The translations under genes were made by a program, and so were the position numbers. This document shows, piece after piece, positions 1 to 6,998 of a DNA stretch of 55,418 nt; within the stretch, counting starts at the first letter, position 1, and every line of letters begins with the position of its first letter. The stretch lies in NCBI GenBank assembly GCA_964438205.1, contig CAYTJQ010000020.1, positions 1 to 55,418 of the forward strand, read 5' to 3'. The DNA comes from Pseudohaliea sp964438205 (GTDB taxonomy: Bacteria; Pseudomonadota; Gammaproteobacteria; Pseudomonadales; Halieaceae). The notes beneath the pieces were generated by a model. That model was given only the letters and a program-made list of their open reading frames with translations, ran no database searches and was not told the DNA's origin.

Positions 1-1032
1 GGTCGCGGCGCCACGTTGAAATAGAACACGCGTCGCGCCGCCACCACCGCCTTCGATCCGGGTTGCTTTCACCCCCTGCACTTTCGAGCCGGCCGTGCGG
101 ATGCGGTCCATCGCGGCGCCGATGTTCGCGAGAGACTGTTTCCGATCCCGGATCGGCAGGAAGGTCAGATCGATATCGACGGACAGACGCGGCAGGTCGC
201 GATAGAAGAGGTTGATCGCTGTGCCGCCTTTAGGGACGCGCGCAGAGGTGTGTGCGCCCAGGAGGTAATCGACCTCTGCTTCGCGCGCCACGAGCCGCCT
301 CAGGCTGGCCTCGTAGGCGTCGATGTCGGTCTCCGGCACGAAGAGCCAGATCTCGTCGTCATAGAAAGTGTCGCCGGTGAACAGCATCCTGTGCCGCTCA
401 TCGAACAGCGCTACGGCATCCGGTGTATGGCCAGGCACATGCATGACCTCCAGGGTGCGGCCGCCGAGATCAATGACAGCACCGTCGCTGATCCACCCGG
501 TCGCCTGCCAGGGCCGCGTGTGCATGGTGTTCACCTCTGCGCCCTCGGGCGGGCCATAGCAGAATGCATCGTCCCCGAAATCACCTGCCAGCCGGGCCGC
601 GGAGAAGCCTGCCATGTTGGCGCGTGTGTAGTCGGTATCGACGGCGAGGACCGTATCGAACTCGGCATTGCCGCCAACGTGGTCGTAATGCGTATGCGAG
701 TTGATCACGACCACGGGCAGATCGGTGATGCGCTCAACCACCGGCCGGAGGGGCAGCAGGCCGATGCCGGTATCGAAAAGCAGTGCCCGGTCCCGGCCCA
801 GGATCAGGTGAGAGATGGTGCCCTGCACGTGGAACGGCTCGACGATGGAGTAAACGCCCTCGCCGCTTTCGTAGATCCGGAACCAGTCATCGCTGGCCGC
901 TGCCAGGGGCAGCTTCCGGTTTTCCGCGTTAGGCAGCTTCGCGCAAACTGAGGCAAAATCGTAGAAGTCTGCCGGTGCAGTCGTGCAGGCAGCCGTTGCC
1001 AGCATTGCTGGCGCCAGCAGGAAAACACGCAA
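1..1032 (-). CDS. Chimeric ORF: MBL-fold lipoprotein fused to AbiEii-type nucleotidyltransferase fragment (partial)
   Basis: The reading frame is open from a TTG at 1032 to the window edge. Residues 1-20 look like a lipoprotein signal (MRVFLLAPAMLATAAC, lipobox ATAAC). The next ~240 residues are a metallo-beta-lactamase-fold hydrolase with the metal motif HTHYDH (near 679-696), a downstream GH in VPGHTPDA and the GDT of LFTGDTFYDDE. After LLGAHTSARV the frame changes family: KGGTAINLFYRDLPRLSVDIDLT is the start of an AbiEii/AbiGii-type nucleotidyltransferase (DUF1814), lacking its usual first ~25 residues. The MBL part lacks its usual C-terminus. The switch lies near 235-250. This is either a recombined gene or an assembly chimera; the two family assignments are fairly sure, the biological reality of the fusion is not. 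The start is uncertain: no ATG lies upstream before a stop, and an ATG at 1005 is the alternative. Confidence 0.6.
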   Translation of the reverse strand, partial: MRVFLLAPAMLATAACTTAPADFYDFASVCAKLPNAENRKLPLAAASDDWFRIYESGEGVYSIVEPFHVQGTISHLILGRDRALLFDTGIGLLPLRPVVERITDLPVVVINSHTHYDHVGGNAEFDTVLAVDTDYTRANMAGFSAARLAGDFGDDAFCYGPPEGAEVNTMHTRPWQATGWISDGAVIDLGGRTLEVMHVPGHTPDAVALFDERHRMLFTGDTFYDDEIWLFVPETDIDAYEASLRRLVAREAEVDYLLGAHTSARVPKGGTAINLFYRDLPRLSVDIDLTFLPIRDRKQSLANIGAAMDRIRTAGSKVQGVKATRIEGGGGGATRVLFQRGAAT

Positions 1033-1203
1033 TGCGAAAGCCGCAGGCCGGATTATGGTGAACCTCTACCTTTTCTTTGCGCCCCGGGTTGCCCCTGCCT
1101 TCAGCCGATCGCAGGCGAGGCGGTGCGGCCAGCGTGGGGGCACAAGCGGGCGGCTTTCAGCGCGCCCGCAGTCGGGCCTGGACAGCTATCCTCAGGTGCA
1201 CGA

Positions 1204-2430
1204 ATGAAAAAGTCCACAGTAGCGAAGCCGATGCTCGGGCGTCGGCGCTTCCTGGAAGGCCTGCTCGGCAGCTTTGCGGGACTGGGGGCAACGCTGCCTT
1301 CTTTCCCCGCGGCGGTGGCCAGGGACGGCGGGGTATCGGCCTCTCGCGCAGGGCGCGCAGCCAGGCCCGGCGATGCAGATTGGGCCTCCTTCATCCTGGG
1401 CATGCCCAAGGCAGAGCTGCATGTCCACGTCGAGGGGATGGTCGACCCGAAGCTGGCGTTCGAGCTCGCGGAGCGGAACGGGCTCGAGCTTCCCTTCGAG
1501 AGCCCGGAGCAGTTTGAAAAGTCACTGCATTTCACGTCCCTGGAGTCCTTTCTGGCGGGTTTTGAGCAGATGCTCCGGGTGCTGCGGACGGCCGAGGACT
1601 TTCGGGATGCCGCACTGCACTACTTCGAGAGGGCGGCGGCACAGAACATCGTCTATGCGGAACTTCACTTCGATACGCAGCCGCATCTCGCGCGGGGCCT
1701 GGCCCTCGAGTCGGTGCTGGAGGGCATTGTCGCTGCCCAGCAGGAGGCGCTGGCGGGCTTCGGGATCCGGTCGCGGCTGATCATGGCACTGCAGCGCGAG
1801 GCGACGCTTGCAGAGGCCGGCGCTGCCTACGCGTTTGCCCTGCAGCACCGGGACGCGATTACCGGGATCGGGCTGGATTCCTTTGAAGTCCCCGGCTTCC
1901 CCGGGAAGTTTGCAGAGCTTTACGCGCGGGCGGCTGACGCGGGCTTCCGGCTGACGTCCCACTGTGACCTGGAGGTGGAGGACTCACTGATCCATGTCCG
2001 CGACTGTATCGAGGACCTCGGCGTGGAACGGATCGATCACGGCTACAGCGTGCTCGAGGACGATGCCCTCAGCGCGCTGTGCCGGGAGCGGGGCATCGGT
2101 TTCACGGCCTGTCCGACAACGGACTGGACCCTTCCCGACACGCGGGAGGACTTCTATGCCGCCGCGGTAACCCGCGCGATCGGAGCGATGCTCGACGCGG
2201 GTCTCGAGGTCAGCGTGCACTCCGACGACCCGGGGCTCATGGGCGGACGCTACGTCGGTGACCTGCTGATCGACGTCCAGCGCGACCTGGGCCTGTCCCC
2301 GGCGCAGGTGGCAACGCTCGCCGGCAATGCGTTCCGTTCCAGCTGGGCCCCCGCGGAGGAACAGCGCGCCTACCTCGCGCAGCTCGGCGACTATATCGTC
2401 GCTCACGGCGCGCCGGTAGCGCAGGCCTGA
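1204..2430 (+). CDS. Tat-exported adenosine/adenine deaminase family protein
   Basis: This is a TIM-barrel purine deaminase-like amidohydrolase. The start at 1204 gives a twin-arginine signal (GRRRFLEGLLGS at residues ~12-23), so the enzyme is predicted to act in the periplasm, which is unusual for adenosine deaminases. Metal-site motifs are present: ELHVHVEG (~71-78), SHC (~252), ERIDHG (~276) and SVHSDDPGLMGG (~337). The HAGE motif that carries the catalytic Glu in classical adenosine deaminase reads HCDLE here, so substrate and chemistry may differ from adenosine; I recall HCD-type variants among bacterial relatives. An in-frame upstream start at 1123 would bury the Tat signal and was not chosen. 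It is divergent from the MBL-type gene with a 171-bp gap. Confidence 0.8.
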   Translation: MKKSTVAKPMLGRRRFLEGLLGSFAGLGATLPSFPAAVARDGGVSASRAGRAARPGDADWASFILGMPKAELHVHVEGMVDPKLAFELAERNGLELPFESPEQFEKSLHFTSLESFLAGFEQMLRVLRTAEDFRDAALHYFERAAAQNIVYAELHFDTQPHLARGLALESVLEGIVAAQQEALAGFGIRSRLIMALQREATLAEAGAAYAFALQHRDAITGIGLDSFEVPGFPGKFAELYARAADAGFRLTSHCDLEVEDSLIHVRDCIEDLGVERIDHGYSVLEDDALSALCRERGIGFTACPTTDWTLPDTREDFYAAAVTRAIGAMLDAGLEVSVHSDDPGLMGGRYVGDLLIDVQRDLGLSPAQVATLAGNAFRSSWAPAEEQRAYLAQLGDYIVAHGAPVAQA

Positions 2431-2560
2431 TCCTCGATCATCTCAGGAAGGTGACTGACGCCCTGCTATGGGGTCTTTGCGCGGCGTCGATTGCTCTGGA
2501 TCGCGCCGGTCGAGACAAAGCGGTTACCGCAAGGCGTCGCAGCCGGGAGCGCGCATCGGT

Positions 2561-2592
2561 CCCAAATCGGGTATGATCGCACCCAATATGGG
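2561..2592. promoter_or_regulatory. Candidate promoter/operator of the HTH-MNT/HEPN pair
   Basis: Two CCC-N5-GGG boxes (CCCAAATCGGG at 2561-2571 and CCCAATATGGG at 2582-2592) have centres 21 nt apart, two helical turns. A -10-like TATGAT (2572-2577) lies between them, and the second box covers the start codon. Confidence 0.5.
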
Positions 2593-3211
2593 AAAAAAGG
2601 TGACAGGTATTGCGCTCCAAGCGACGCCATCCAGCATCGCTGACGTCCTGTTTACGCCCGTGCAACAGCGCCTTCTCGCGTTGCTTTACGGCCAGCCGCA
2701 GCGCAAGTACCAAAGTAACGAGATCATCCGGCTCGTGAACGCGGGCACCGGCGCTGTACACCGCGCACTCACGCGTATGGCGGCCGCCGGGCTTGTCTCG
2801 GTCGAGTCCGTGGGCAACCAGAAGCACTACCAGGCCAACACGGCCTCGCCGGTTTTCGAGGAATTGAGTGGTCTGGTGCGCAAGACGGTGGGCTTGAGGA
2901 TACCGCTTCAGGCTGCGCTCGAGCCCCTGGCTGAACGCATTGTCGCAGCGTTTGTCTACGGGTCTGTCGCCAGAGGCACAGAACGCCAGGGCAGCGATAT
3001 CGACCTGCTGGTCATCGCCGATGATATCAATTACGCCCAGCTTTACGAGGCCTTGCCGCAGGCAGAAGCGGCGCTCGGTCGCCCGATCAACCCAACGGTA
3101 ATGACAATCGAGGAGTGGCAGCGCAAGCTGGCTTCGGCGGACAGCTTCGCCGCGCGAATCGCGGCGCAGCCCAGGCTCTTCATTCTCGGCGATGAAAACG
3201 CCCTCGGCTGA
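2588..3211 (+). CDS. HTH-nucleotidyltransferase (MNT-type), putative antitoxin
   Basis: The N-terminal ~95 residues are a winged helix-turn-helix (KYQSNEIIRLVNAGTGAVHRALTRM followed by a wing). The C-terminal half is a minimal nucleotidyltransferase with FVYGSVARGTERQGSDIDLLVIAD (GSxARG...SDID metal-binding motif). The next gene, a HEPN-like protein, overlaps by 20 nt. The pair resembles MNT/HEPN toxin-antitoxin modules, in which the MNT enzyme modifies and silences the HEPN partner; that role is inferred. The start at 2588 was chosen because the conserved region begins directly after it; an ATG at 2573 is possible. There is no Shine-Dalgarno, and a TATGAT -10 sits only ~10 nt upstream, suggesting a near-leaderless mRNA. 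Confidence 0.75.
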   Translation: MGKKVTGIALQATPSSIADVLFTPVQQRLLALLYGQPQRKYQSNEIIRLVNAGTGAVHRALTRMAAAGLVSVESVGNQKHYQANTASPVFEELSGLVRKTVGLRIPLQAALEPLAERIVAAFVYGSVARGTERQGSDIDLLVIADDINYAQLYEALPQAEAALGRPINPTVMTIEEWQRKLASADSFAARIAAQPRLFILGDENALG

Positions 3212-3629
3212 GCTCGACAATCTCGTCCGCATCGGGCGGCTTAAGCGCGAGCCACCGTCGGAGCGCGAGCAAAAGGGGCTCCTCGAATCCGCGGATGCGC
3301 GTCTCGCCGATGCAAGCATTCCCTCACTGAACTATGCCAGCCGCTTCGATCTCGCCTACAACGCCAGTCATGCGCTGGCGCTGTATGCGCTGCGGCGACT
3401 CGGCTACCGCTGCGATCAACGCTATCTCGCCTTTCAGACATTGCCGCATACCGCTGGAATGCCAGCCGCCGTATGGCGCGTACTGGCGAAGGCCCATGAA
3501 CGTCGCAATCTCGCCGAGTACGAGGGCCACCTGGATCGGGACGATCGCTTATTGGCCGACCTTCTCTCTGCGGCCAGGGCGCTGCGCGAGGCCATCGAAG
3601 GTCTATCTGGCGATGACATCGGGCGCTGA
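3192..3629 (+). CDS. HEPN-like protein, partner of the HTH-MNT gene
   Basis: This 145-residue, mostly helical protein has the layout of HEPN family proteins: a segment FDLAYNASHALALYALRRLGYR in the first half and the motif HERRNLAEYEG near residues ~100-110. Active HEPN RNases carry RNxxxH, and HepT carries RX4HXY. Here the sequence is R-N-L-A-E-Y, so Arg, Asn and a Tyr are present but the catalytic His is not. The Tyr could be a modification site, as in HepT, or the protein may not be an RNase. It starts inside the upstream gene (20-nt overlap), so the two are probably translationally coupled. Family assignment rests on motif and context only. Confidence 0.65.
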   Translation: MKTPSAELDNLVRIGRLKREPPSEREQKGLLESADARLADASIPSLNYASRFDLAYNASHALALYALRRLGYRCDQRYLAFQTLPHTAGMPAAVWRVLAKAHERRNLAEYEGHLDRDDRLLADLLSAARALREAIEGLSGDDIGR

Positions 3630-3669
3630 ATCCTCGGCATACTCAAGGAGCATTGCAAGCCAAGGTCGG

Positions 3670-4413
3670 TCAGGCCTGTCTGGCGGCCGCCACCTCCTCG
3701 ACCCAGAACAGCGTGCCGCCGGCCACCGCCGCCGGCACCACCACGAAGTTCACCAGCGGGATGCCCGTGCACAGGGCCACCAGCCCGCCGAAGCCGAGGC
3801 TCGACAGGCGCCGCTCGCGGCAGGCGTCGCAGACGGCGGCGAAGGACAGGTTGTGGTTGTCCATGGGGTAGTCCAGGAACTCCAGGCTGAACATCCAGGC
3901 GCCGAAGAGGAACCAGAGCAGCGGCGACAACGCGTTCAGCCCGGGGATGAAGGTGAGCAGCAGCACCAGCGCGGCCATGGGCACGAAGTAGAGCAGCTTG
4001 GCGAGTTCCCGGACGATGCCCCGGGGCACGCCGGCCAGGGCCGGGCCGAGGCCCTCGAGGCCGGCGACCTCCCGCCCGGTGACCATCTCCTCGACCTTCT
4101 CGGCGAGGAGGTTGTTGAAGGGCGAGGCGATGACGATGGCCACCGCGGTGAACAGGTAGCCGGTGGTCAGCGTCACCAGCAGCCCGACCAGGGGCCAGAG
4201 CAGCCACTCGAGAAAGCCGAGCCAGTCCGGGATGCCGGCCATGATCGAATCGAGCCAGCCCGCCAGGAAGCTCACGCCCCACCAGATGACCGCGGAGAAG
4301 ATCAGGATGTTCACCGCCAGTGGCACGAGCACGAACAGGCGCAGCGTGGGCCGGGTGAGGAGGCTGGCGCCGCGCACGAGGTAGCCGGCGCCGGTCAGGG
4401 CATTGCCGCGCAT
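3670..4413 (-). CDS. cysZ: CysZ/EI24-family membrane protein
   Basis: This ~247-residue protein has several hydrophobic helices (for example FVLVPLAVNILIFSAVIWWG, LLWPLVGLLVTLTTGYLF and FVPMAALVLLLTFI) and the family signatures SPFNNLLAEKVEE and FLDYPMDNH. CysZ proteins bring sulfate into the cell for cysteine synthesis. The start at 4413 was chosen because GGAG stands 8 nt upstream; an ATG at 4443 would add ten residues without a ribosome site. It converges with the HEPN-like gene and is divergent from smrA. No other sulfur assimilation gene is nearby. Confidence 0.85.
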   Translation of the reverse strand: MRGNALTGAGYLVRGASLLTRPTLRLFVLVPLAVNILIFSAVIWWGVSFLAGWLDSIMAGIPDWLGFLEWLLWPLVGLLVTLTTGYLFTAVAIVIASPFNNLLAEKVEEMVTGREVAGLEGLGPALAGVPRGIVRELAKLLYFVPMAALVLLLTFIPGLNALSPLLWFLFGAWMFSLEFLDYPMDNHNLSFAAVCDACRERRLSSLGFGGLVALCTGIPLVNFVVVPAAVAGGTLFWVEEVAAARQA

Positions 4414-4535
4414 GGGGTCGCTCCATGGCCGGGGTCGCGCCATGGTAGCAGAGGGCGCCTGGCGCCGGGCACCTTGGGAGGCCGTGCCCGGCAGTTATAA
4501 TGGTGCATACGTTCCCTGCAACGCCGGAGGCCGCC

Positions 4536-5162
4536 ATGCACAACCACGGAGGGCACAACGATGGAGTGCACGACGATGACGAGCTTTTCTGGCAGGAAGT
4601 GGCCGACGTGGCGCCGCTGCGCCGGGAGCGGCGCGTGCGCCGCGGCGGCACCGGCCCCGATGACGCGGCGCTGGCCGCGCGGCGCAGCGCGGCGGTCACC
4701 CCGCCCGGAGCGGACCGCAACCCCCTGCGGGAGGACGGCATCGAGCCCCTCGATCCCTGGTACGTCCTCGCCTTCAAGCGCCCGGGCATCCAGAACGGTG
4801 TCTATCGCAAGCTCAAGCAGGGCCGCTACCCGGCCGACGCGCGCCTCGACCTGCACCGCATGACCGTGCGCCAGGCCCGCGGCGAACTCTTCGGCTTCGT
4901 GGAGGACTGCCTGGAACTCGGCCTGCGCAGCGTCCTGCTGGTGCACGGCAAGGGCGAACGCAAGCCGAAGGACGAGCGCCTGTCGGTGCTCAAGGGTGCC
5001 GTGGACCAGTGGTTGCGCGAGCTCGAGCCGGTGCAGGCTTTTCACAGTGCCCAGCCCCAGCACGGCGGTACCGGCGCGGTCTACGTGCTGCTGCGCAAGA
5101 GCGAAGCGAAGAAGCAGGAGAACCGGGAGCGTTTCCTGCGCGGGCGTGTCCCCGTCGACTGA
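4536..5162 (+). CDS. smrA: Smr-domain protein (SmrA-like endonuclease)
   Basis: The N-terminus DDDELFWQEVADVAPL matches the SmrA-type lead, followed by an Arg-rich linker and a C-terminal Smr domain at residues ~105-190. The domain shows the LDLHRMTVRQA motif, the VLLVHGKG loop and the AQPQHGGTGAVYVLLR end. Stand-alone bacterial Smr proteins of this type have been linked to nucleic-acid nicking; the cellular role here is inferred. The start was chosen for GGAGG 7 nt upstream; an ATG at 4500 has no such site. The tail KSEAKKQENRERFLR is basic. Confidence 0.83.
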   Translation: MHNHGGHNDGVHDDDELFWQEVADVAPLRRERRVRRGGTGPDDAALAARRSAAVTPPGADRNPLREDGIEPLDPWYVLAFKRPGIQNGVYRKLKQGRYPADARLDLHRMTVRQARGELFGFVEDCLELGLRSVLLVHGKGERKPKDERLSVLKGAVDQWLRELEPVQAFHSAQPQHGGTGAVYVLLRKSEAKKQENRERFLRGRVPVD

Positions 5163-5181
5163 GGGCGGCCGGGCCGAACGC

Positions 5182-5493
5182 TCAGGCGGTGGCCGTGCCC
5201 CCGCTGCCGGCGCCGGCGGCGCGCAGGGCTTCGGCGTAGGGGCCGCCGAGGCGGTGGCTTTCGACGATGTCCAGCACGGTCTCGCCGGCGCCATTGCGGG
5301 CGTCGATGTCCCGGCCCTCGGCCGCGAAGAAAACGAGGAAGCGGGCGAAATCCTCGGCGCGCATGCCCTGGTAGGCGCGCAGCAGGATGTGGAAGTCGTC
5401 GGGCGTGCCGTCGTGGGCGCGGTAGGCGAGGAAGCTCTTCACCCGCGCGTCGTCCCACTGTTCGTCGATGACCTTGCTCTTGTCCTTGCGCAT
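5182..5493 (-). CDS. PA4642-family conserved protein
   Basis: The 103-residue product carries the pattern VIDEQWDDARVKSFLA...DDFHILLRAYQGMRAEDFARFLVFF...GRDIDARN typical of the small PA4642 family of gammaproteobacterial proteins. The second half resembles a short ankyrin-like unit (DIDARNGAGETVLDIVESH). No function is known to me. It lies downstream of gatB on the same strand, 35 nt after its stop, and may be co-transcribed. Confidence 0.75.
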   Translation of the reverse strand: MRKDKSKVIDEQWDDARVKSFLAYRAHDGTPDDFHILLRAYQGMRAEDFARFLVFFAAEGRDIDARNGAGETVLDIVESHRLGGPYAEALRAAGAGSGGTATA

Positions 5494-5528
5494 GGTTTTT
5501 CCAGTCAGGTTCGCCAGCTCTGGCGGAT

Positions 5529-6998
5529 TCAGTCGGGCAGTTTCTCGGCCAGCAGCCGATTCACCAGCGCCGGGTTGGCCTGGCCCTTCGACAACTTCAT
5601 GACCTGGCCGACGAAGTAGCCGACCAGCTTCTTGCGCTTCTTCTCGTCGGCGGCGGCGTACTGGGCCACCTGCTCCGGGCTGTCGGCGATCACCGTATCG
5701 ATCATGGCGCCGATGGCGCCGCTGTCAGAGACCTGTTTCAGTCCCTTCGCTTCGATGATCGCATCGGCATCGCCCTCGCCGTTCCCCTCTCCACTCCCCT
5801 CTCCATTCCACATCGCCTCGAAGACCTGCTTGGCGATCTTGCCGGAAATGGTGTCGTCGAGGATGCGGGCGAGGAGGCCGCCGAGGGCCGCCGGGGCCAC
5901 CGGGCAGGCGTCCAGGGCGAGCCCGTCGCGGTTCAGCTGGCCGAGGAGTTCAACCTGGACCCAGTTCGCGGCCAGCTTGGCGTCGCCGCAGGCCGCGGCC
6001 ACCGCTTCGAAGTAGTCGGCGAGCGCCCGGCTGTCCGCCAGCACCCCGGCGTCGTAGGCCGAGAGGCCGTACTGGTCCCGGAAGCGCTGCCGCTTGGCCG
6101 CCGGCAGCTCCGGCAGGGTGGCGCGCAGGTCCTCGATGAAGGATTCCTCCAGCACCACGGGCAGCAGGTCCGGCTCCGGGAAGTAGCGGTAGTCGGTCGC
6201 CACTTCCTTGCTGCGCATGGGCCGCGTCTCGTCGCGCTCGGCGTCGTAGAGGCGGGTCTCCTGCACCACGCTGCCGCCGCTGTCGAGGAGCTCCGACTGG
6301 CGCTCGATCTCGTGGGCGATGGCTTTCTCGACGAAGCGGAAGGAGTTGACGTTCTTGATCTCCGCGCGGGTGCCGAGGGTGTCGCTGCCGGCGGGCCGCA
6401 GCGAGATGTTGATGTCGCAGCGCATGGAGCCCTCGGCCATGTTGCCGTCGGAGATGCCGAGGTAGACCACCAGGCTGTGCAGGGCCTTCAGGTAGGCCAC
6501 GGCCTCCTCGGCGGTGCGCAGGTCCGGCTCGGTGACGATCTCCAAGAGCGGCGTGCCGGCGCGGTTCAGGTCGATGCCGGTCTGGCCGTGGTAGTCCTCG
6601 TGCAGGGACTTGCCGGCGTCCTCTTCGAGGTGCGCCCGGGTGATGCCGATGCGCTTGCTGGTGCCGTCGCCGAGGACGATCTCGAACTCGCCGCGGCCGA
6701 CGATGGGCTCGGCGAACTGGCTGATCTGGTATCCCTTGGGCAGGTCCGGGTAGAAGTAGTTCTTGCGATCGAAGACCGAGCGGCGGCCGATCTCGGCGTC
6801 GATGCCGAGGCCGAAGAGCACGGCGTAGCGCACCGCCTGCTCGTTGAGCACCGGCAGCATGCCGGGCATGGCCAGGTCCACGGCGCTGGCCTGGGTGTTC
6901 GGCGCGGCGCCGAAGGTCGTGGCGCTGCCGGAGAAGATCTTCGAGCGGGTGGCAAGCTGCAGGTGCACCTCGAGGCCGATCACCGGTTCCCAGTTCAC
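5529..6998 (-). CDS. gatB: Aspartyl/glutamyl-tRNA(Asn/Gln) amidotransferase subunit B
   Basis: GatB binds misacylated Glu-tRNA-Gln or Asp-tRNA-Asn and activates the acyl group, using ammonia from GatA. The 489 residues cover the full family length: the N-terminus WEPVIGLEVHLQLAT, the kinase-like core with FDRKNYFYPDLPKGYQISQF and GIDLNRAGTPLLEIVTEPD, RCDINISLRP, and the C-terminal YqeY-like tail ending in GQVMKLSKGQANPALVNRLL. A non-conserved loop near residue 398 holds NGEGSGEGNGEG, encoded by three 12-nt tandem units (see repeat entry). The start overlaps the gatA stop by 4 nt. Confidence 0.97.
   Translation of the reverse strand: MNWEPVIGLEVHLQLATRSKIFSGSATTFGAAPNTQASAVDLAMPGMLPVLNEQAVRYAVLFGLGIDAEIGRRSVFDRKNYFYPDLPKGYQISQFAEPIVGRGEFEIVLGDGTSKRIGITRAHLEEDAGKSLHEDYHGQTGIDLNRAGTPLLEIVTEPDLRTAEEAVAYLKALHSLVVYLGISDGNMAEGSMRCDINISLRPAGSDTLGTRAEIKNVNSFRFVEKAIAHEIERQSELLDSGGSVVQETRLYDAERDETRPMRSKEVATDYRYFPEPDLLPVVLEESFIEDLRATLPELPAAKRQRFRDQYGLSAYDAGVLADSRALADYFEAVAAACGDAKLAANWVQVELLGQLNRDGLALDACPVAPAALGGLLARILDDTISGKIAKQVFEAMWNGEGSGEGNGEGDADAIIEAKGLKQVSDSGAIGAMIDTVIADSPEQVAQYAAADEKKRKKLVGYFVGQVMKLSKGQANPALVNRLLAEKLPD
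5772..5807. repeat. 12-nt tandem repeat inside gatB
   Basis: On the minus strand three 12-nt units (AATGGAGAGGGG, AGTGGAGAGGGG and AACGGCGAGGGC) encode NGEG-SGEG-NGEG. The AGAGGGGA core resembles the repeat in murD. Confidence 0.85.

Noticed and set aside
250..951. Plus-strand open frame opposite the MBL-fold gene
   Set aside because: The minus strand carries HTHYDH and a lipobox in one frame; the plus-strand translation has no family pattern.
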